Assembly: GCF_019399895.1 (NCBI RefSeq)
Contig: NC_091864.1
Coordinates: 9,340,001-9,404,000, forward strand
Length of the DNA: 64,000 nucleotides
Reading direction: 5' to 3'
From: Cardiocondyla obscurior
Lineage: Eukaryota > Arthropoda > Insecta > Hymenoptera > Formicidae
A program made the position numbers and the translations under genes. Under the pieces are notes generated by a model. The model saw nothing but the letters and a program-made list of their open reading frames with translations. It was not told the DNA's origin and searched no databases. This document shows positions 11,301 to 24,943 of this stretch, in pieces. The first letter of the stretch is position 1. Every line of letters begins with the position of its first letter.

Positions 11301-14300
11301 TGGCAACCGCTTCTGCGTGAGAAAAAAAATTCGCCAGCCGCCGAATTTGTCTTAATAAGAGCCGCGATCGTATTTCATTTTGTTCTTAATGTTATTGACG
11401 GTATTTCGTTGCGAGGACAAACGGTTATTAACTGGCGGTTCATCCCGCACACGGCCCGTTCGACGTCGGCGAATTAAATATAGCCGTTACGTCGAATTCG
11501 CGTGTTCAACGGAGAGCCAAATGCGGCGAGTCCTCGTTCATTAGCTTTAAGCGCCCGATTACATCATGCCTGATTAAAATCGAATGTAAATTGTGGCTCA
11601 CAGATCGAGGATGCCTCGTCGTGCTGACTAGTCATGCTGCGATGCGATCGTTTTGCAGCGGAATCAAACACGTCGCTGAAATGCGAGAGAGAAGTCGCTC
11701 AGTTTCTAATAAACGTGCTCTTTTCTTTTATTTTCGAACTGGCTGCACTAGCTCGGGATTCATCTTTCCCCTTCCAAGGTAAACAAAAAAAGATACAGGT
11801 TGAATCGGGACAGCCAGTTAAACCACAGAGAACCGACCTAATTAATATCGTTTTCGCAGTTCTGATATTTCGCGCGTTAATTCGCAGATTTAAAAGCCAT
11901 AATAAAAACATCTTGCCGATGATTAAATTAAAAGTACCGGAAGTAGAGCTTCGAGGAAATTTTATAAGCTCGCGGTTAATCCGGGGTTTAAGAGCACGAT
12001 TTGCCGAAAGGGTTAAGAAAGTAACATATTTCTGATCAAGCGATCGATTAATCTTCGCCGGCTACTGTTCGCTCTGCGACTCGGTTTGGCGGCGCGTTCT
12101 CTTTGATCGAATCACCAGTGGCCCCAATTCACACCTGACTCTCGGCGATAAAAGCCGCCTTTAAAGATATCCTTATCCAACTTCTGCGTGGGCACGAGTC
12201 CCGGTTCTGCGTCTTGATGGAAGTCAACTGTTATCGTAGAGCAGGTAGTCGTCTCTTGCGGTGCGCACCGTCGAGCGAATTCGTTCGAGCGTCTCCTGAA
12301 AAACTACCTGTCTATCCTCCCCGCTCCCACCAATATCCTTATTTTTTTCCGCCCGCGATAAACCGCCGTAGCCGCAGTATCCTTCGCCGACCACTCGAAG
12401 CGGTAGTGAACAGGACGATTAATTATCCCGGCGCCAAACAGCAATGATGAAGGTAACGACGGTCGATTAAGATTCAACATCGAGAAGGAGAAAGAAAAAA
12501 GGGAGAGAAGGAAGAAGAAGAGAACTCTCCGCGAAATCCTTGAAGAAAATTAACAAGAAGTATATACCTGGTCTGCCGGTTATGTCGACTTTTTTTCGTT
12601 ACGTCGCACGATTAAATACTAGAATTACTCGACGGCTAATAATAGCAAACGAGAATCTTACCAGTGGACGCTTATCTCAATCGCTGTACTTGCATCGATT
12701 TTGACGTTCGCCAGCGGTACCAGCTGGACTCGCGGGTTAGCCAAGCAGCTTGGGGACCCTTCGGCTAAGTAGACACAATTACGATCGATTATCCAATGTA
12801 ACCTTCCACCGACTAATCTTGACCGTCTGTCGTTGGGTCGTCACTTAAGAGCGTAATATACCTTGGAACAAAAAGGTACATTATTATCCGTCCCCTAAAC
12901 GACAAAGATCCGAATGATTCTAGACATATAGGTCGGCTCGGCATCCTGTGATGACAATGCCAATAAAAGATCACATGTTATTCTATCAATGTAACATCTC
13001 ATCTTCGTTAGATCTGTACAGCAATACATTTGCGAATTGATTTCTCCAGCGGGAAATCAACTTTAAATTAAATTAATTATTAATTCTCACCTGTGTAAAT
13101 CAATGAAAAGCGTACTCGTCAAAATTCCACGAGAGAGCTGTAGACGGATTTCGTACGGTAAAATTTCGTTTTTGGATGCCAAGGGTTTCAGGGACGAGGT
13201 TGCAGAGCGTACAGGGCTGAGGCTTGTATGGTGCGTGCTGAGGAAGAAAGAAAAGCATGGGAGGAGAGATCGAGGGCCTGAAACGGCCTGCGGACGCCAC
13301 GGCGCGTTAGTTACCGGACGAGGATCTCGCTCTTTTGTGGCCCCGACCGCCCAGGCCCCTCGTCTCTCTCGACGAGTGAAATATACTTCCATGGAGAACG
13401 GTTCTGGCGCCGAATAGGTCGGGATTTTCGGGTCCTGTTCTCGCTGCGCTCAACCGTTGTCGTGCAATGCGTCGAGGCGTGAGCGCGCCTGGCTCCTTCG
13501 GAGAAGAATCCTATTTATCACCACGGTCCATTCGAAATCTCTCCTTTATATTTCGACCCACGCTCCACCAGAGGTCAATAAAGAATAATCCACGGGAAGC
13601 AATAAACGACAGTGAATAAAATATTTTCCGCAGCGTAGAATAGAATTCAATCGGCGTGCAGTTTCGACGGTCCAGTTTCGACAAAAAATTTCAACTGTAG
13701 ATCCTTTGTCCTGACATCCCTTTTTTCTTCTAAGCTGAAACCGTCAACGTCTTTTCGCCTCTTGAGTTTCAGAGGCTCGTTGATCGAATTCTGGTTAGAT
13801 TGGTCGTTGTAATAATGTTAAAAATTGCGCGGTCCAAATTTACAACTAAAAATTCGTTATTTTTACTTCATGGAATTTACGGGATGAGTCGCAGCTTTGA
13901 AGAATAATTTTTACAGACCAAGAAGGGTTGACAAAAACAACACCATGAAGCGTCTTCTTCTTCGGCCGAGGTGACGTAAAATAACAACAATAAAAGTTGA
14001 CGGGGGCCGAAGGCCGATCACGGTAATTGTGTTCCGCCGCGTCACGTTCGTGGACAACAAGGCGCTCTCTTCTTTTTGGCAGCTCGCGTTCGTTGCCTGC
14101 TAACATAATATATTTTCAAGCGAGACGAATGGATCGTGATTTCGAGGCGGCCGTACGGACGATCTCGCTTGCCTTTGTTATTCATTGTCGCTGTTCTCCG
14201 AAGCCGATCGGACGGACGGACGGTGATGGTACACGAAGGCGAGATCGCCGTCGCCCTCGCCCGTATAAAACGAAAAGGCGGCTTCGTAGAAGGGGTATCT

Positions 14301-17300
14301 GATTCTAATCCCGAAATCCGGTTCGAAACTCCGGATTGTCGGCGCGACACTCGTCCTTTTTCGTTAACACGGCGCTTAAAAAGGTTTCTGGAGGCCTCGA
14401 CATGACCGTCCCGAGGCGTTCATGAATAAGAGATGGGCACCGGGATCTCACATAAAATTCATTTACGGTTGTTTATAAAATCTGAAGAAATGCAGCGCTC
14501 GAAATCGGAGATCCTAAGATTCGGAGCGACGGTTTCGCGACGTTCTCTCTGCGAGAAGCGACGTTCCCAGACGCGATCCGCAGATCCGTTTACGGTCACA
14601 AAATCTCCGGCGATGACACAGCATCGCGCGCGCACTGTCGTTTGTCCGCCTCGCACACCCGAGATTGTCAGATCCGCCGCAGAGGCTGTTAACGAGGCGG
14701 GCCCGCGCAGTAATTATCCCCCGCAATTAGTGGTCGTTCGTTAGTCAACTGTAGGCCGCTAGATTCGCCTGGCGGACGCATATTTATCGGTCGAATCTCG
14801 GCCGCCTCCGTCCCAACGAGATCTGCAATAGTTCATAATTAAGCGTTAATGAAAGCCACAGTCATCGATTGTCCGCGGTCGTTCTTTCACGCGCGCCGCG
14901 ATTTTTCCGCGAAACGCGGCCGATAGATCACGGCCGAGTTATCAATTCTTTTTTTTTCCCCTCTTCCCGCTCGACGATTGAGCGCTCCGAGTTTCGAGCG
15001 GCGATTATCTCGTAACGCGGTCATTCTCCATGACGCGGCCACCGGATCGAATCGATTTCCGGCCGATCGCCGGTAGGCGAGGCTCTTGCTCAAGTAGGCT
15101 AATTGCGAGAAATTGCGCGATAAGACGCCGTCGTTGAAGCTAATGTCGTCTTTACGGGCGCTTTCACGCCTCGCGCGCGGGCGACTTTTATTGCGTCTTT
15201 TGCCAGCATCTGCAAATGATTACAAGTGCACGGCGGACTAGAATAATTTCGACGTCATAGCGAAGATCGACGGCGAGACGAGGCGCCGGAATCAAAGAGC
15301 CGCCGTTTACTTTGGAGGAAACAGTCGATCGCGCATTAACAGTTTCCACGCCGCGCACTCTGCGCGCTTAATAGCGATGTTAAGTGATTTACTGTCAATC
15401 GCCGAGGCTGCTTGTCACCCCAGCCACGCGTTCTCACGACGCCAGGCGCAAGCGGTATTAGCGGTGCACGTCGGGGCGCGGAAGCGCAGGAATTTCAACC
15501 GTTTAGACGTGTCCCAGAAGAGTCTATTCCAACGAGAGCGGCGAGCAGAATTGGAGCCGCTCGAACGCGCCGGGACTGAAATTTAAGGAAACTTCTACGC
15601 GCGGAAACTTTTTTTTCCTCGATTCTCTAGACCTGCACGAGAAGAACGTAGAGAGAAACCGGATGGCTATTTTTCGGGAGGCGAAAAGCGACGACCGGCG
15701 CGAGTCTTTCCATAAAAGTGCCGAGGATCATCTCTAAAAATATAATGACTGACGCCTTTAAACGCGAAGAGCTTGACGCGCGCCCGAGAGAGACGTCGGC
15801 CGCAATCTGGACCGAGCAATGATTCCACGCGCAACAGGTTACGCGCGAACGACGACGTTGCTCTCCACGACGACCTGATCCCGATGCGTACCAGAGTTTG
15901 GTGCTCCTTCGGGCTTCGGTCGCGACGATGAACCGCCGTCCCGGCAGCTGCCGCGCCGCTGAAAGAATTACCACAGGCTTTGTTCTCTCGCGAACAGTGC
16001 GCCTTTTGTTGGACCGCAATATTCACCGCGACCGAGCGGCGCTACAAATTCGTTCTTCTTTTTTTCCTTTCTTTCTTCATATTTCTTCTACGAGAGAACT
16101 GCAAAAAAAAAAAAAAAAATTAATGTAAAATATTTCTAGAGCCTGCTCGGGAGGCTTCTCTCTAATACATCACGAATGATTGCTTAGCAAATGCGGAAAC
16201 GACGGTGCGAAATATGAAAATTGCACGCGAGAGGTATAGAATTATGAGGCACAATGTCGAGGATTTTGTTAACGGACGGCGAGCGACTCTCGTCAACCCT
16301 CCTTGCGATCGCGCCATGTAATTAGGCGTCAGGTCGATCCCAAGGGCGGTAGCGGGAGTCGCCCTCCTGAAGCGTGAAATATTGCTGGTCGGGCGCGACG
16401 GTCCACGGTGCCGAGCGCGCCGCGCCGTCGGCAATTAACTGGTAATCTGATATCGATGACGGTGTTCTCGTACCGTCTCGAAGCCGAGGATGCGAGCGGA
16501 TGTCCTCTTCTTAAACGCGCAGCGTGGTGCGCACCCCTGTAGCGTTCGATCACGAGCCGTTGCTTCGTTCGATCCTCGCCAAAATATCATTACACGTTAC
16601 GCCTCCTCGCACTTTCTTTCGAGTTAAACAAAATTGTGTGTTGGAAGATTTATTTACTTTCAAGAATCACGAGTCAAAGACTCGAATCCGCTTCAATCTT
16701 CAGCTCCGATCATTCCCTTCGCCTCCTCGATCTCGCGGCTCGGTTGAATTATAATTTTCGATTCGATGCTCGTTGCATAGCCCTACGGGGCTTTTCACCT
16801 GTAAAAGAAAGAGCATAAATAAAGGAGCTGCCGAGAGACTGCGAAGGGGATTGCGATCTCTCCGAGGCGAGAAGCAGTACTTCGACCCGGTGCATTTTTC
16901 GCACCAAGGCCGCTGGTTCTTTTTTTCTTTGCTTTTTCGCGAGAAACTTGCTTTATCGATAAACGCAACGAGATACCGATGACGTACGCGCTGGCAACTG
17001 TACCGTGAAACACTCGCGGCACGGTCAGCGTATAAAAAGGAATTTTAAAGTGCAAATCTTAAACTTCTTAACTTCGCGTGGCGCGTTCGAGAGCCGGCGC
17101 ATGCAAATAGCGTTGAACTTCCGAGAAGACGAGAAGAGAGCGAGAGAAAGAGACAGAGACGGAAAGGAGCAGGGGGAAAAAAAAAGGAAAGAGAAGGAAG
17201 ATAAAAGAACTTACGTCTCCACGGTTGTTCCAGGCCGAGGGAACAGATTCCAGATTCTAACCGGGTTCTAGATTCCGCGGGGACGCGCCGCGCATAGACA

Positions 17301-18364
17301 TTCGCGCCTCGCTGAAGAGCCGCGCCGGAGACGAAGACGCCGTGGTCCGCCTGCGGGAAAGAAAGAGAGAAAGAGAGACGGAAAAAGATCTCCGGGTCTC
17401 TGCGCCGCCGCCGTCCGCGGCACGATGGCGCCGTCGCGCACTTCCCCGCTGACAACGCGGCGGCGGCGACGACGACGTCAGAGCCGTATTCGTGACCGGC
17501 TGAGCCCTCTAGACGGCTCGCAGAGTCGTCTACCGGCCCCGGCCGACCTGTTTCCCGAGATAATCCGCGATTTCGGGAAAATGGGCACCTTAGGTATATA
17601 CGAGACTTTTACCGAGATACCGAGAGAGGACGAGTCGCATTTAAATGTCGTAAAACGACTTTACTGCAGGAAAACAAAGGGTCCTCGGTCGTCCCTTTCT
17701 TTCAAAATGTACCATTAATTGTCCGCGACTAGTCGGAGCAATCGGCGAAAGCGAGCTTTCGATTGTGTAGCAATAAATCAAACAGATATCTTCTTTAACC
17801 TTTTATCTTCGTTCACGATTATTAACGTTTGTAATACCATTTATAAGTCATTCTGTAATGCGGTTCGATAACTTTTGAGTTATTACATAGTTTCTATTCA
17901 TAGATCTGTAAAAAAAATCTTACCTATTATCATGAGGTTAAGATCGATTTTAAGTACATCGCTATAAACGATTCCGCATTGTTCTCGCTAGGTGCGAGGG
18001 ATCGCATAATCTGAGTTAACACCGGGCGGGGGTTGGGGGAAGGGGCTCCTTCGTCACTTAGTTGTTGCGTCTCTGATTCCGTTTATCGGGCCGCGAGATC
18101 AGATAAATTCTCGACAGTGCGGCGACGAGATCTTTGGTACAGACCTGAACGGCGGCTTCAGCGTCGCCTTCTCGGTCGTTCTTACATCATCCGCGTTCAG
18201 CTCGCTCTCTCGGGAGACCCGAATGCGTACGAACGGTCACTCCACCTCGACCGACGCCTCCTTCCACGCGGGCGGAAACAACCGAAGGGAGCGCGGCCTG
18301 CGCCTTGCGGCTCGGCGCGGAGCGCCCTACGTCACAGTGAAGTATGTGCTCCCGAGTGTAGAAA
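8338..18364. other. Long gene-free spacer and upstream region of tkv
   Basis: About 10 kb in which I recognise no protein or RNA gene on either strand. The left part (to about 9.5 kb) is AT-rich. From about 9.5 kb the base composition shifts to CpG-rich sequence with many cgcg runs, and numerous short open frames rich in Arg and Ser follow from this. They do not resemble known proteins and do not continue through splice sites. The last few hundred bases before 18365 probably contain the 5' UTR or promoter of the thickveins-type receptor; leader exons may lie anywhere upstream but cannot be placed. Confidence 0.5.
10479..11042. repeat. Pair of diverged direct repeats of about 60 bp
   Basis: Copies lie at about 10479-10535 and 10983-11042, roughly 505 bp apart. 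Both carry TGATTCCTATAATTTTC, then a CGTGTTT segment, then ACAAGTGGGT(A/G)GGTGTCG. The intervening sequence does not look repeated. They could be a remnant of a local duplication or short dispersed repeats; no gene is attached. Confidence 0.7.
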
Positions 18365-21300
18365 ATGGCTGCGCTCTCCGCTAGTACGGGCGGATGTAAA
18401 TACGGTCTGTTGCTCGGCCTAGGAGTGCTCGCGGCGAGGTGCTTCGGTGGTGAGTACAGCCGTCTTGTCGCGCGATACGCCGCCGAACCGCAGCACGCGT
18501 TCGCTAACATGCGTTTTGCCGCGTGCGTTTACGTGTACGCGTGTATGTGCGCCCGAGATGCTGTCCGACGTAAGGCGAAGTGCGGAGGAACACAGAGCCG
18601 CGCGCGCGCGCGAGAGAGAATCGATCGGATGCGGACGGTGCTCGCGAGAAACGATTGCCTCTCCCCCCGATCCCCGCGCCGCCCTCTTTCTGCCACACAG
18701 ATGTTTAACCTGATCGCCTCCTCTCGCTCCTCGCTTTTCTCTACCGCCTTGCACGTTCGTTCTCTCTTTTCCCCCTGACGAATCGTCGGGGATCGTAGCC
18801 CGACGCGCCCTACATCGCTCCACGATTTCGCCGTAACACCCCTAGATTCGAGGAAACGTCGATCGACAGCCCGGACCTCCCTCTTTAACACTCGCCGCGC
18901 GCGCATTTTTCTCCGTTCCGCTTTATGCACGCTTCCTCGCATCCCCGTTCCCTTCTCGCGGGAAAATCTCGAGCGTTTTCTCGGCGCGTTTTTTCTCGAC
19001 GGAATTCCTGCGCTCGACACGGCACGCGGCCGTGCTTTTTTACGTTCGTGCGTCGAGACGGGAACGGGAGAGGCGGCGGGAGAAGGGAGACGGAGATGAG
19101 AGGTTAGCTGTTCCGACGGTTGGAGACTGAAATACCAGCGCGTTGCCGAGAATTCGTGCCGCCTCTCGTCGTTCTCGCACGCCTTTTCCACTTTTCTTCC
19201 TTTCCTTCTCTTTTCCCCGTTATCTTTCTCGTTTGCGCGTCTCTGGCAAGACGCTGGACCGATCTCCGCGCGCGCACGAGAATCTGCGTCGGCGGGGGAT
19301 GACGCCGTCGTGACGACGACACCAGACTTTAACCCTTCGAGATGCACTACGACCGTGTGACCGTCATTTTTTTTTTTTTCCCTCCTTTTTATATACCTTC
19401 TTTTCTTAATCTGCTGCGCAACGTGGCTCGATGACAACAACGAAAGAGAAGCTAAATCAATTCGCTTCGGACAGAGACCCTGGCTACAAAAATATCGTCC
19501 GGTTTCTTCGGGGCTGCCTCCACGACACGCAAAACTGCATCACGCTCTTTAAAATCCAGGACTTAGCTTAAAGAATCCGTGTTAAATATTTGAAAAAATA
19601 ATCGCAGTTTATTATAATGCTAATCTCATTCTTCAAATATCAGATTCAAATTACGTCATTATCGTAGCAATGTACAAAGTTGTTTAAATTACAGGTACTT
19701 GACGAGCTAATCGGTTGAATTAATCTGCGTCAAAGTCGTCCTAAGTGACCCTATCAGATAAAAGAAAAAAAAAAAGAAAGAAAAAAAATCGAAGCGAAGT
19801 AGGAATAACAGCAGATCGACTTCGATGAGATATTCCTTGTCAGACCTCCGCCGAGTGAGAGACACTTTTCCGAAATCGCTGACTCGACAGTCGCCAGATA
19901 CGATCTCACGGTTGTTGACATCGAGGTCTCGGGTCGTCATATTTAGTAATCGACGCAACAGCGATCGCGGACGGCTGCTTTTGGCGCTAAATGCGGTGCG
20001 ACGACGTCGAGGGACGGAATTCTCGCCTGTCCGTAGGGAATGGAGGGATTTGTTTATGCCGCCGCGCGCGGGGCTCGAAATACATCAAAAGGATCGCGAA
20101 ACGTCGGCGTCGTTTCAGCGAGACACGACACTCTTCTCTTACCCCCGTTCCCGTCTCCGTTGCCACGGAGTACAGGCCGAATGTAATTTTGCGCTGAAAA
20201 ACGCGGCCGGCTCTCTTTCTCCTCTCGCCGCGCCGCTGTCTCCTTGTCTTCTCTCTCTCTCCCGCTTGTGTCACGCGTGATGTGCGATTTTTTTTCCGCG
20301 GACCTCGCAAGGACATCGCGATGAATAAGGCGAATAAAAGGCGGTTTTTCTTAACGCAATCTTCGCGCGAGCTCCCGTATCCGGGTTGTAAAAATACGTG
20401 CGTTTCGTAACGTGGCTTCTCGCGTCGCGACAGGCTCTTCTTCGAGTGCGGCTTTCGGGATCGAAAAATGCGCAGCCCCGGGTGAGAACTGTGTGTCGAA
20501 ATACACGAGAAAGAGAGAGAAAGATACGAAAAGGAAATCGGAAAAAAAAAGAAACGCGCGCTCGATCTGAATAACAAAGTAGTAGCTGGTCGGTGAAAAG
20601 GGTGATTAATGAGGTTCTCGATAATTTAAGTCCGGAATAAGCGTCACGGTAAGTCCAGAGATCGAGGCCGCGGAGTAGGTTTTTATGCGCGACAACGAAA
20701 ACTGCAAGGCTTGTCAGCCCCGTCAAATGGATTATTTCGAGCTAACGGTGGTTTAATGGACTCCGTCACCGCCTTCAATCGCTTTGCCTTCTTAGAAACA
20801 AACAAACTGCCGCGCGAGCAATTATGCGGCGTCGAAAATTGAATAATTGCAGCTCCGAGCTTGCGTTCGTCGGCCGCCGTAGATGCTGCGAGTTCATAAA
20901 GATGATCGGTGTCTCTCGTTTTGCTGGCCACCGATTTCCGGCTCCAGCGATCTAACCGCATAGCACACACGGCCAATTGTTCTGTGAAAATGACGTGGCT
21001 CGCGACGTGTTGTTTTACACCTACGTGCACGTACGCAAGTTCATCTATTTTTTTTTGCAACGCGTCGCGGGTATTAAGTTTCCCGTGCACGCGCGAATAT
21101 TAATCCGTTCAGATAACGCTTCCGAAATTGTGGGGGTTGTTTTCGGCGTCCTATTGTCCATCTCATCCCGATGTGTAATTTCTGGGATCGGAGAAAATAA
21201 GGGTTCCATCGCGGCAATAAAGACCGCGAGATAAACGCGGTAAAATCGTCACACGTGGACGCGATAAGATCGAAGATCAGAGATCTTATTAACTTATTAT

Positions 21301-24300
21301 TAACGCGGCTTTATCGATGATACTTTGACGCCCGTCGGGTGGAAACACAGGTTCCCCATAATCACGTATCTTCTATTGACCGACTCTAAATATTGATAAT
21401 ACGATAAGGGGACGCGATAAGGGAGAGCTCTCTCACTCGACGTCCCACGAATCAACGTTCTCTTTGTGCGGGCGAAAATCAACTCCCGCCGAGTTAGCCC
21501 ATGTCCAATATTTACGCAACTGTTTTCCCATTCACTCAAATACGTACAACCGATTTCGTTCATTAGCCGACGGACCGCAATTACGTCGGTGCCTCTTTTT
21601 ATTTTCAGTTTCAGAGTTATCGGGTAGAATAATCGACAATAAAGCGGTCTCCCCGTCATAATAAAAAACCGTCGCACCTCTTTCGATTCGATTATCTTCG
21701 AAACGTCGTATTTCGAGACGATATGACGTCACGAAAAGATCGAGGCTGTTGATTCGGGGAGGAAAAAAAAAAGACATGTGGGAGTTTCGAAATGATCGCG
21801 TCTCGTCTCTCAAATCCGCCGGCGAGCCTCGCGATTCGGTGCGACTCATAGACGCGCGGGGCTATCGCCGATACTGCTCTTTGCCACGCTGATAATGCCC
21901 GCGACTAGCTGGCACGTCGCCTCTCGCGCGATTCATTGAAACCTTCGCGCGATTACGGACGCCGATTGCGATGCGAGAACCGCATGGCTGTAGATACGCG
22001 GCTGCGTTACCGCCTCTGGATCGCGCGAGTTTGTTAGCGTCTTAACGTAGCAATTTTTATAGTAATTTAATCATATAAATCCTTGATGGTCCACGACTAT
22101 TGCGGTACAATAATAATTTTCCGCGTAAAATTTCTTATAATTAAAAAAAAAAAAAAATGTTTGTTACTCTTTTCAAGAGGAGAGCGGAATGAGAGAACGT
22201 CCAAGCGTGCGGAGGAACGGATGCAGAACGCGCGCGAAGAATCGAATCCGTCATCCAGATATTCTCGCCGGTTATAAATAGAGCGGTCACCGTAAAATAG
22301 ACCCGCGCGAGAGTAAATCTGCGCGCGGTAGATAAGCACAGCCTCCGGCATGTCGCGCGCTTTCTTCCTCTTTCTCCTTTCGCGCCGCCGCGACAGCCGT
22401 CGCGACGCATACTCGTTAGAAACGTGACACCGTGTTTGCATCGAATTCGCCGTTATCGGCTACCGTGACAGAGGCGGGATGCTCCCGTTGCAGTTCCTCC
22501 GGTTTCGCGGTTTGTCAGACTCAATCCGGAGTCACATCTAATTCTGGGTGCTTTACGTCACGGCAAAATCTCGTAATTGAGATTTGACAAACGGCTTTGA
22601 GCTTTAAGCGATTAGAAATACCGACAACGAAGGGGTAAAAATATTTCCGATAAAACTTACGTGTCGGATAGAATGTATTTTTTTTTAATTAAAAGAAAAA
22701 TTGAATCTTTTTATTTGCAATTTTATTTTATTATTTTTTTTTAAATCCAAATAGACACGTTATTAATACTTCCATATTTTATCGCTTTTAAAAGACTAAT
22801 TTTCTGCAAGTTTCCGGAAGAATTATTTGCGAGGATTATCTACCCTCGATGAATTGACTTACGTGCGGAAACGGTTATGAAAGATATCGCCAATTTCTGA
22901 GTCAGGACGCACCTACCACTCCTTTCTCTTTGTGGTGGTGCACGCCTCTCCGTGGGACGCGACGACGGTCGTTCGCCTACACGACACATCTCATGACTTG
23001 TCAAACAGCCTCTCGAATCCGTTCAACTCCACGCCTAGTTTCGCCTCTCCTCGTATCAATGATCAAGTTACTTACCGCATCTCGCGCGCCGTTCACCTAA
23101 TTTTATAAGGACACACGTCTGCCGTTTTGCCACTCTTGGCTCGTTTCATCAAGTATTAATCTCGAATAAATGATGAGCGTGCGTTCCAAAAATAAAATAT
23201 TTGCATGACGGATACAAATAATATTATAATAGAATCCTGCGTATTTTTTTCTATACGTTCTATATTGATTCAATTACATTAGACTCTCATCTAATACTGT
23301 CGTTTTTTTGCAGTGTTCGGCATTGTATGCTACTGCGATGGACATTGCCCGGACGGCCGGCAAAATGGTACCTGCGAATTACGTGCTGGAGGACAATGTT
23401 TTAGCGCCGTAGAGGAAGTATGGGAACCTGAAATAGGAGAGTTCGTTCCCGAATGGTCGTTCGGATGCTTGCCACCCGCCGAGGGTGGCTTCATGCAGTG
23501 CAAAGGAAATCAAGTTCCTCATTTACGAGAGAAAAGCATAACCTGCTGCAACAATACGTCCTTATGTAACAAAGAGCAGATTCCTGAAATAACTTACAAG
23601 TGCCGTCCTACCGTAGATACCAATCCGATGGTCATAGCATCGGGAGCGCCATTAATCATCTTGGTGATAGCACTGTCAGTAATATTCGTCATTGCCTCGA
23701 TAGCGATAGGAATCTTGTATCACAAATGTCGGAAGAAAGAACGAGATCCCTGCTTGGTACCGTCACAAGGAACTCTTCGAGATTTTATAGATCAAAGCAG
23801 CGGATCAGGATCGGGATTACCGCTTTTAGTACAACAAACGATCGCCAAGCAATTAGCCATGTCGCAATGCGTAGGAAAGGGACGTTACGGAGAGGTATGG
23901 CTGGCTAAATGGCGAGGCGGCGAAAAAGTAGCCGTGAAGGTTTTTTTTACATTGGAGGAGGCGTCTTGGTTCAGAGAAACGGAAATCTATCAAACCTTTA
24001 TGAGACATGACAACATCTTAGGTTTCATTGCCGCTGATATTAAAGGAACTGGATCTTGGACTCAAATGTTGTTGATCACAGATTATCACGAGAGGGGTTC
24101 ACTACATGATTACTTGCAAACAACTGTGCTAGATCATCAGGCTTTGTTGGCGATCTGTTCGTCAATCGCGTCCGGTATCACACATCTGCACACCGAGATC
24201 TTTGGTACTCAAGGAAAACCGGCGATCGCTCACAGAGATATTAAAAGCAGAAACATTTTAGTTAAGAGAAATGGAGAATGTGCCATAGCTGACTTCGGGT

Positions 24301-24943
24301 TGGCCGTTCGTTACATCAGGTATGCAAGCGTTTAATGTTTAGTCTAGAGGTACATCTTTTGCCATTAGTATTCCTCTTAGAATGCAAATTGAGAAATTTA
24401 TCTTTTTATAGTGAAACCGGAGAAATTGACATCGCGTCAAATACTCGAGTGGGTACACGGCGTTATATGGCACCGGAAGTGTTGGACGAAACCTTGAATA
24501 CATCCTCTTTCGACGCATTCAAAATGGCAGATATGTATTCTGTCGGCCTCGTGTTTTGGGAAGCGTGCAGAAGGTGTGTCACGGGTGGTAAGAATTCAAT
24601 GGTGGAACCGTATGCCTTACCTTATCACGACGTCGTACCAAACGATCCGGACTTCGAAGATATGCGTCTTGTAGTCTGTGTAAAACGATTGCGTCCAGTT
24701 ATTCCAACGAGATGGGATAACGATTCGGTAAGAAAAACATTTTTGCGAGAAAAATTAATTTCCGATTTAATTATTCCAGTCATTTTTATGAATTGTTTCT
24801 TTATTTCACAGGTTTTATATACGTTAAGCAAAATGATGTCGGAATGTTGGCATCCAAATCCACCAGTTCGTTTAACTGCTCTTCGCGTTAAAAAGACACT
24901 GTCGAAACTACACGTTGATAATATCAGCATCAAGATCGTGTAG
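18365..24943 (+). CDS. tkv: Thickveins-type BMP type I receptor (receptor serine/threonine kinase)
   Basis: Coding exons are 18365-18449, 23314-24319, 24412-24727 and 24812-24943, giving 512 residues, typical for a type I receptor. Residues 1-28 are a signal peptide (LLLGLGVLAARC core) on their own exon. The cysteine-rich ectodomain starts at CYCDGHCPDG and ends with the CCNNTSLCN box. The membrane segment is about 139-164. The GS motif SSGSGSG is at 190-196, followed by Leu-Pro. In the kinase, the GKGRYGEV loop is at 216-223, catalytic Lys at 237, HRD at 335-337 and DFG at 355-357. The loop ADIKGTGSWT is of the BMP kind that selects Mad/Smad1-5-8. The C-terminus ISIKIV matches the family. 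The receptor pairs with type II receptors to transmit Dpp/BMP signals. Oddity: the kinase reads EIYQTFMRHD, one residue shorter than the usual YQTVLMRH. Confidence 0.95.
18450..23313 (+). other. tkv: First intron of tkv (4.9 kb)
   Basis: The intron runs from the donor GTGAGT at 18450 to the TTTTTTTGCAG acceptor ending at 23313, and separates the signal-peptide exon from the ectodomain exon. It is CpG-rich for most of its length and AT-rich in the last kilobase. I see no other gene in it. The long minus-strand open frame near 18529-19440 is Arg/Ser/Lys-rich and unlike any family I know. Enhancers or alternative first exons would fit here but cannot be demonstrated by eye. Confidence 0.6.

Noticed and set aside
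18529..19440. 303-codon open frame on the minus strand, the longest minus-strand frame
   Set aside because: It lies inside tkv intron 1 in CpG-rich DNA, and is full of Arg, Ser, Lys and Glu without any recognisable domain. CpG-rich insect DNA often gives such chance frames.
19987..20577. 196-codon minus-strand frame
   Set aside because: Low complexity (Phe, Arg and Ser runs) in tkv intron 1; no domain recognised.
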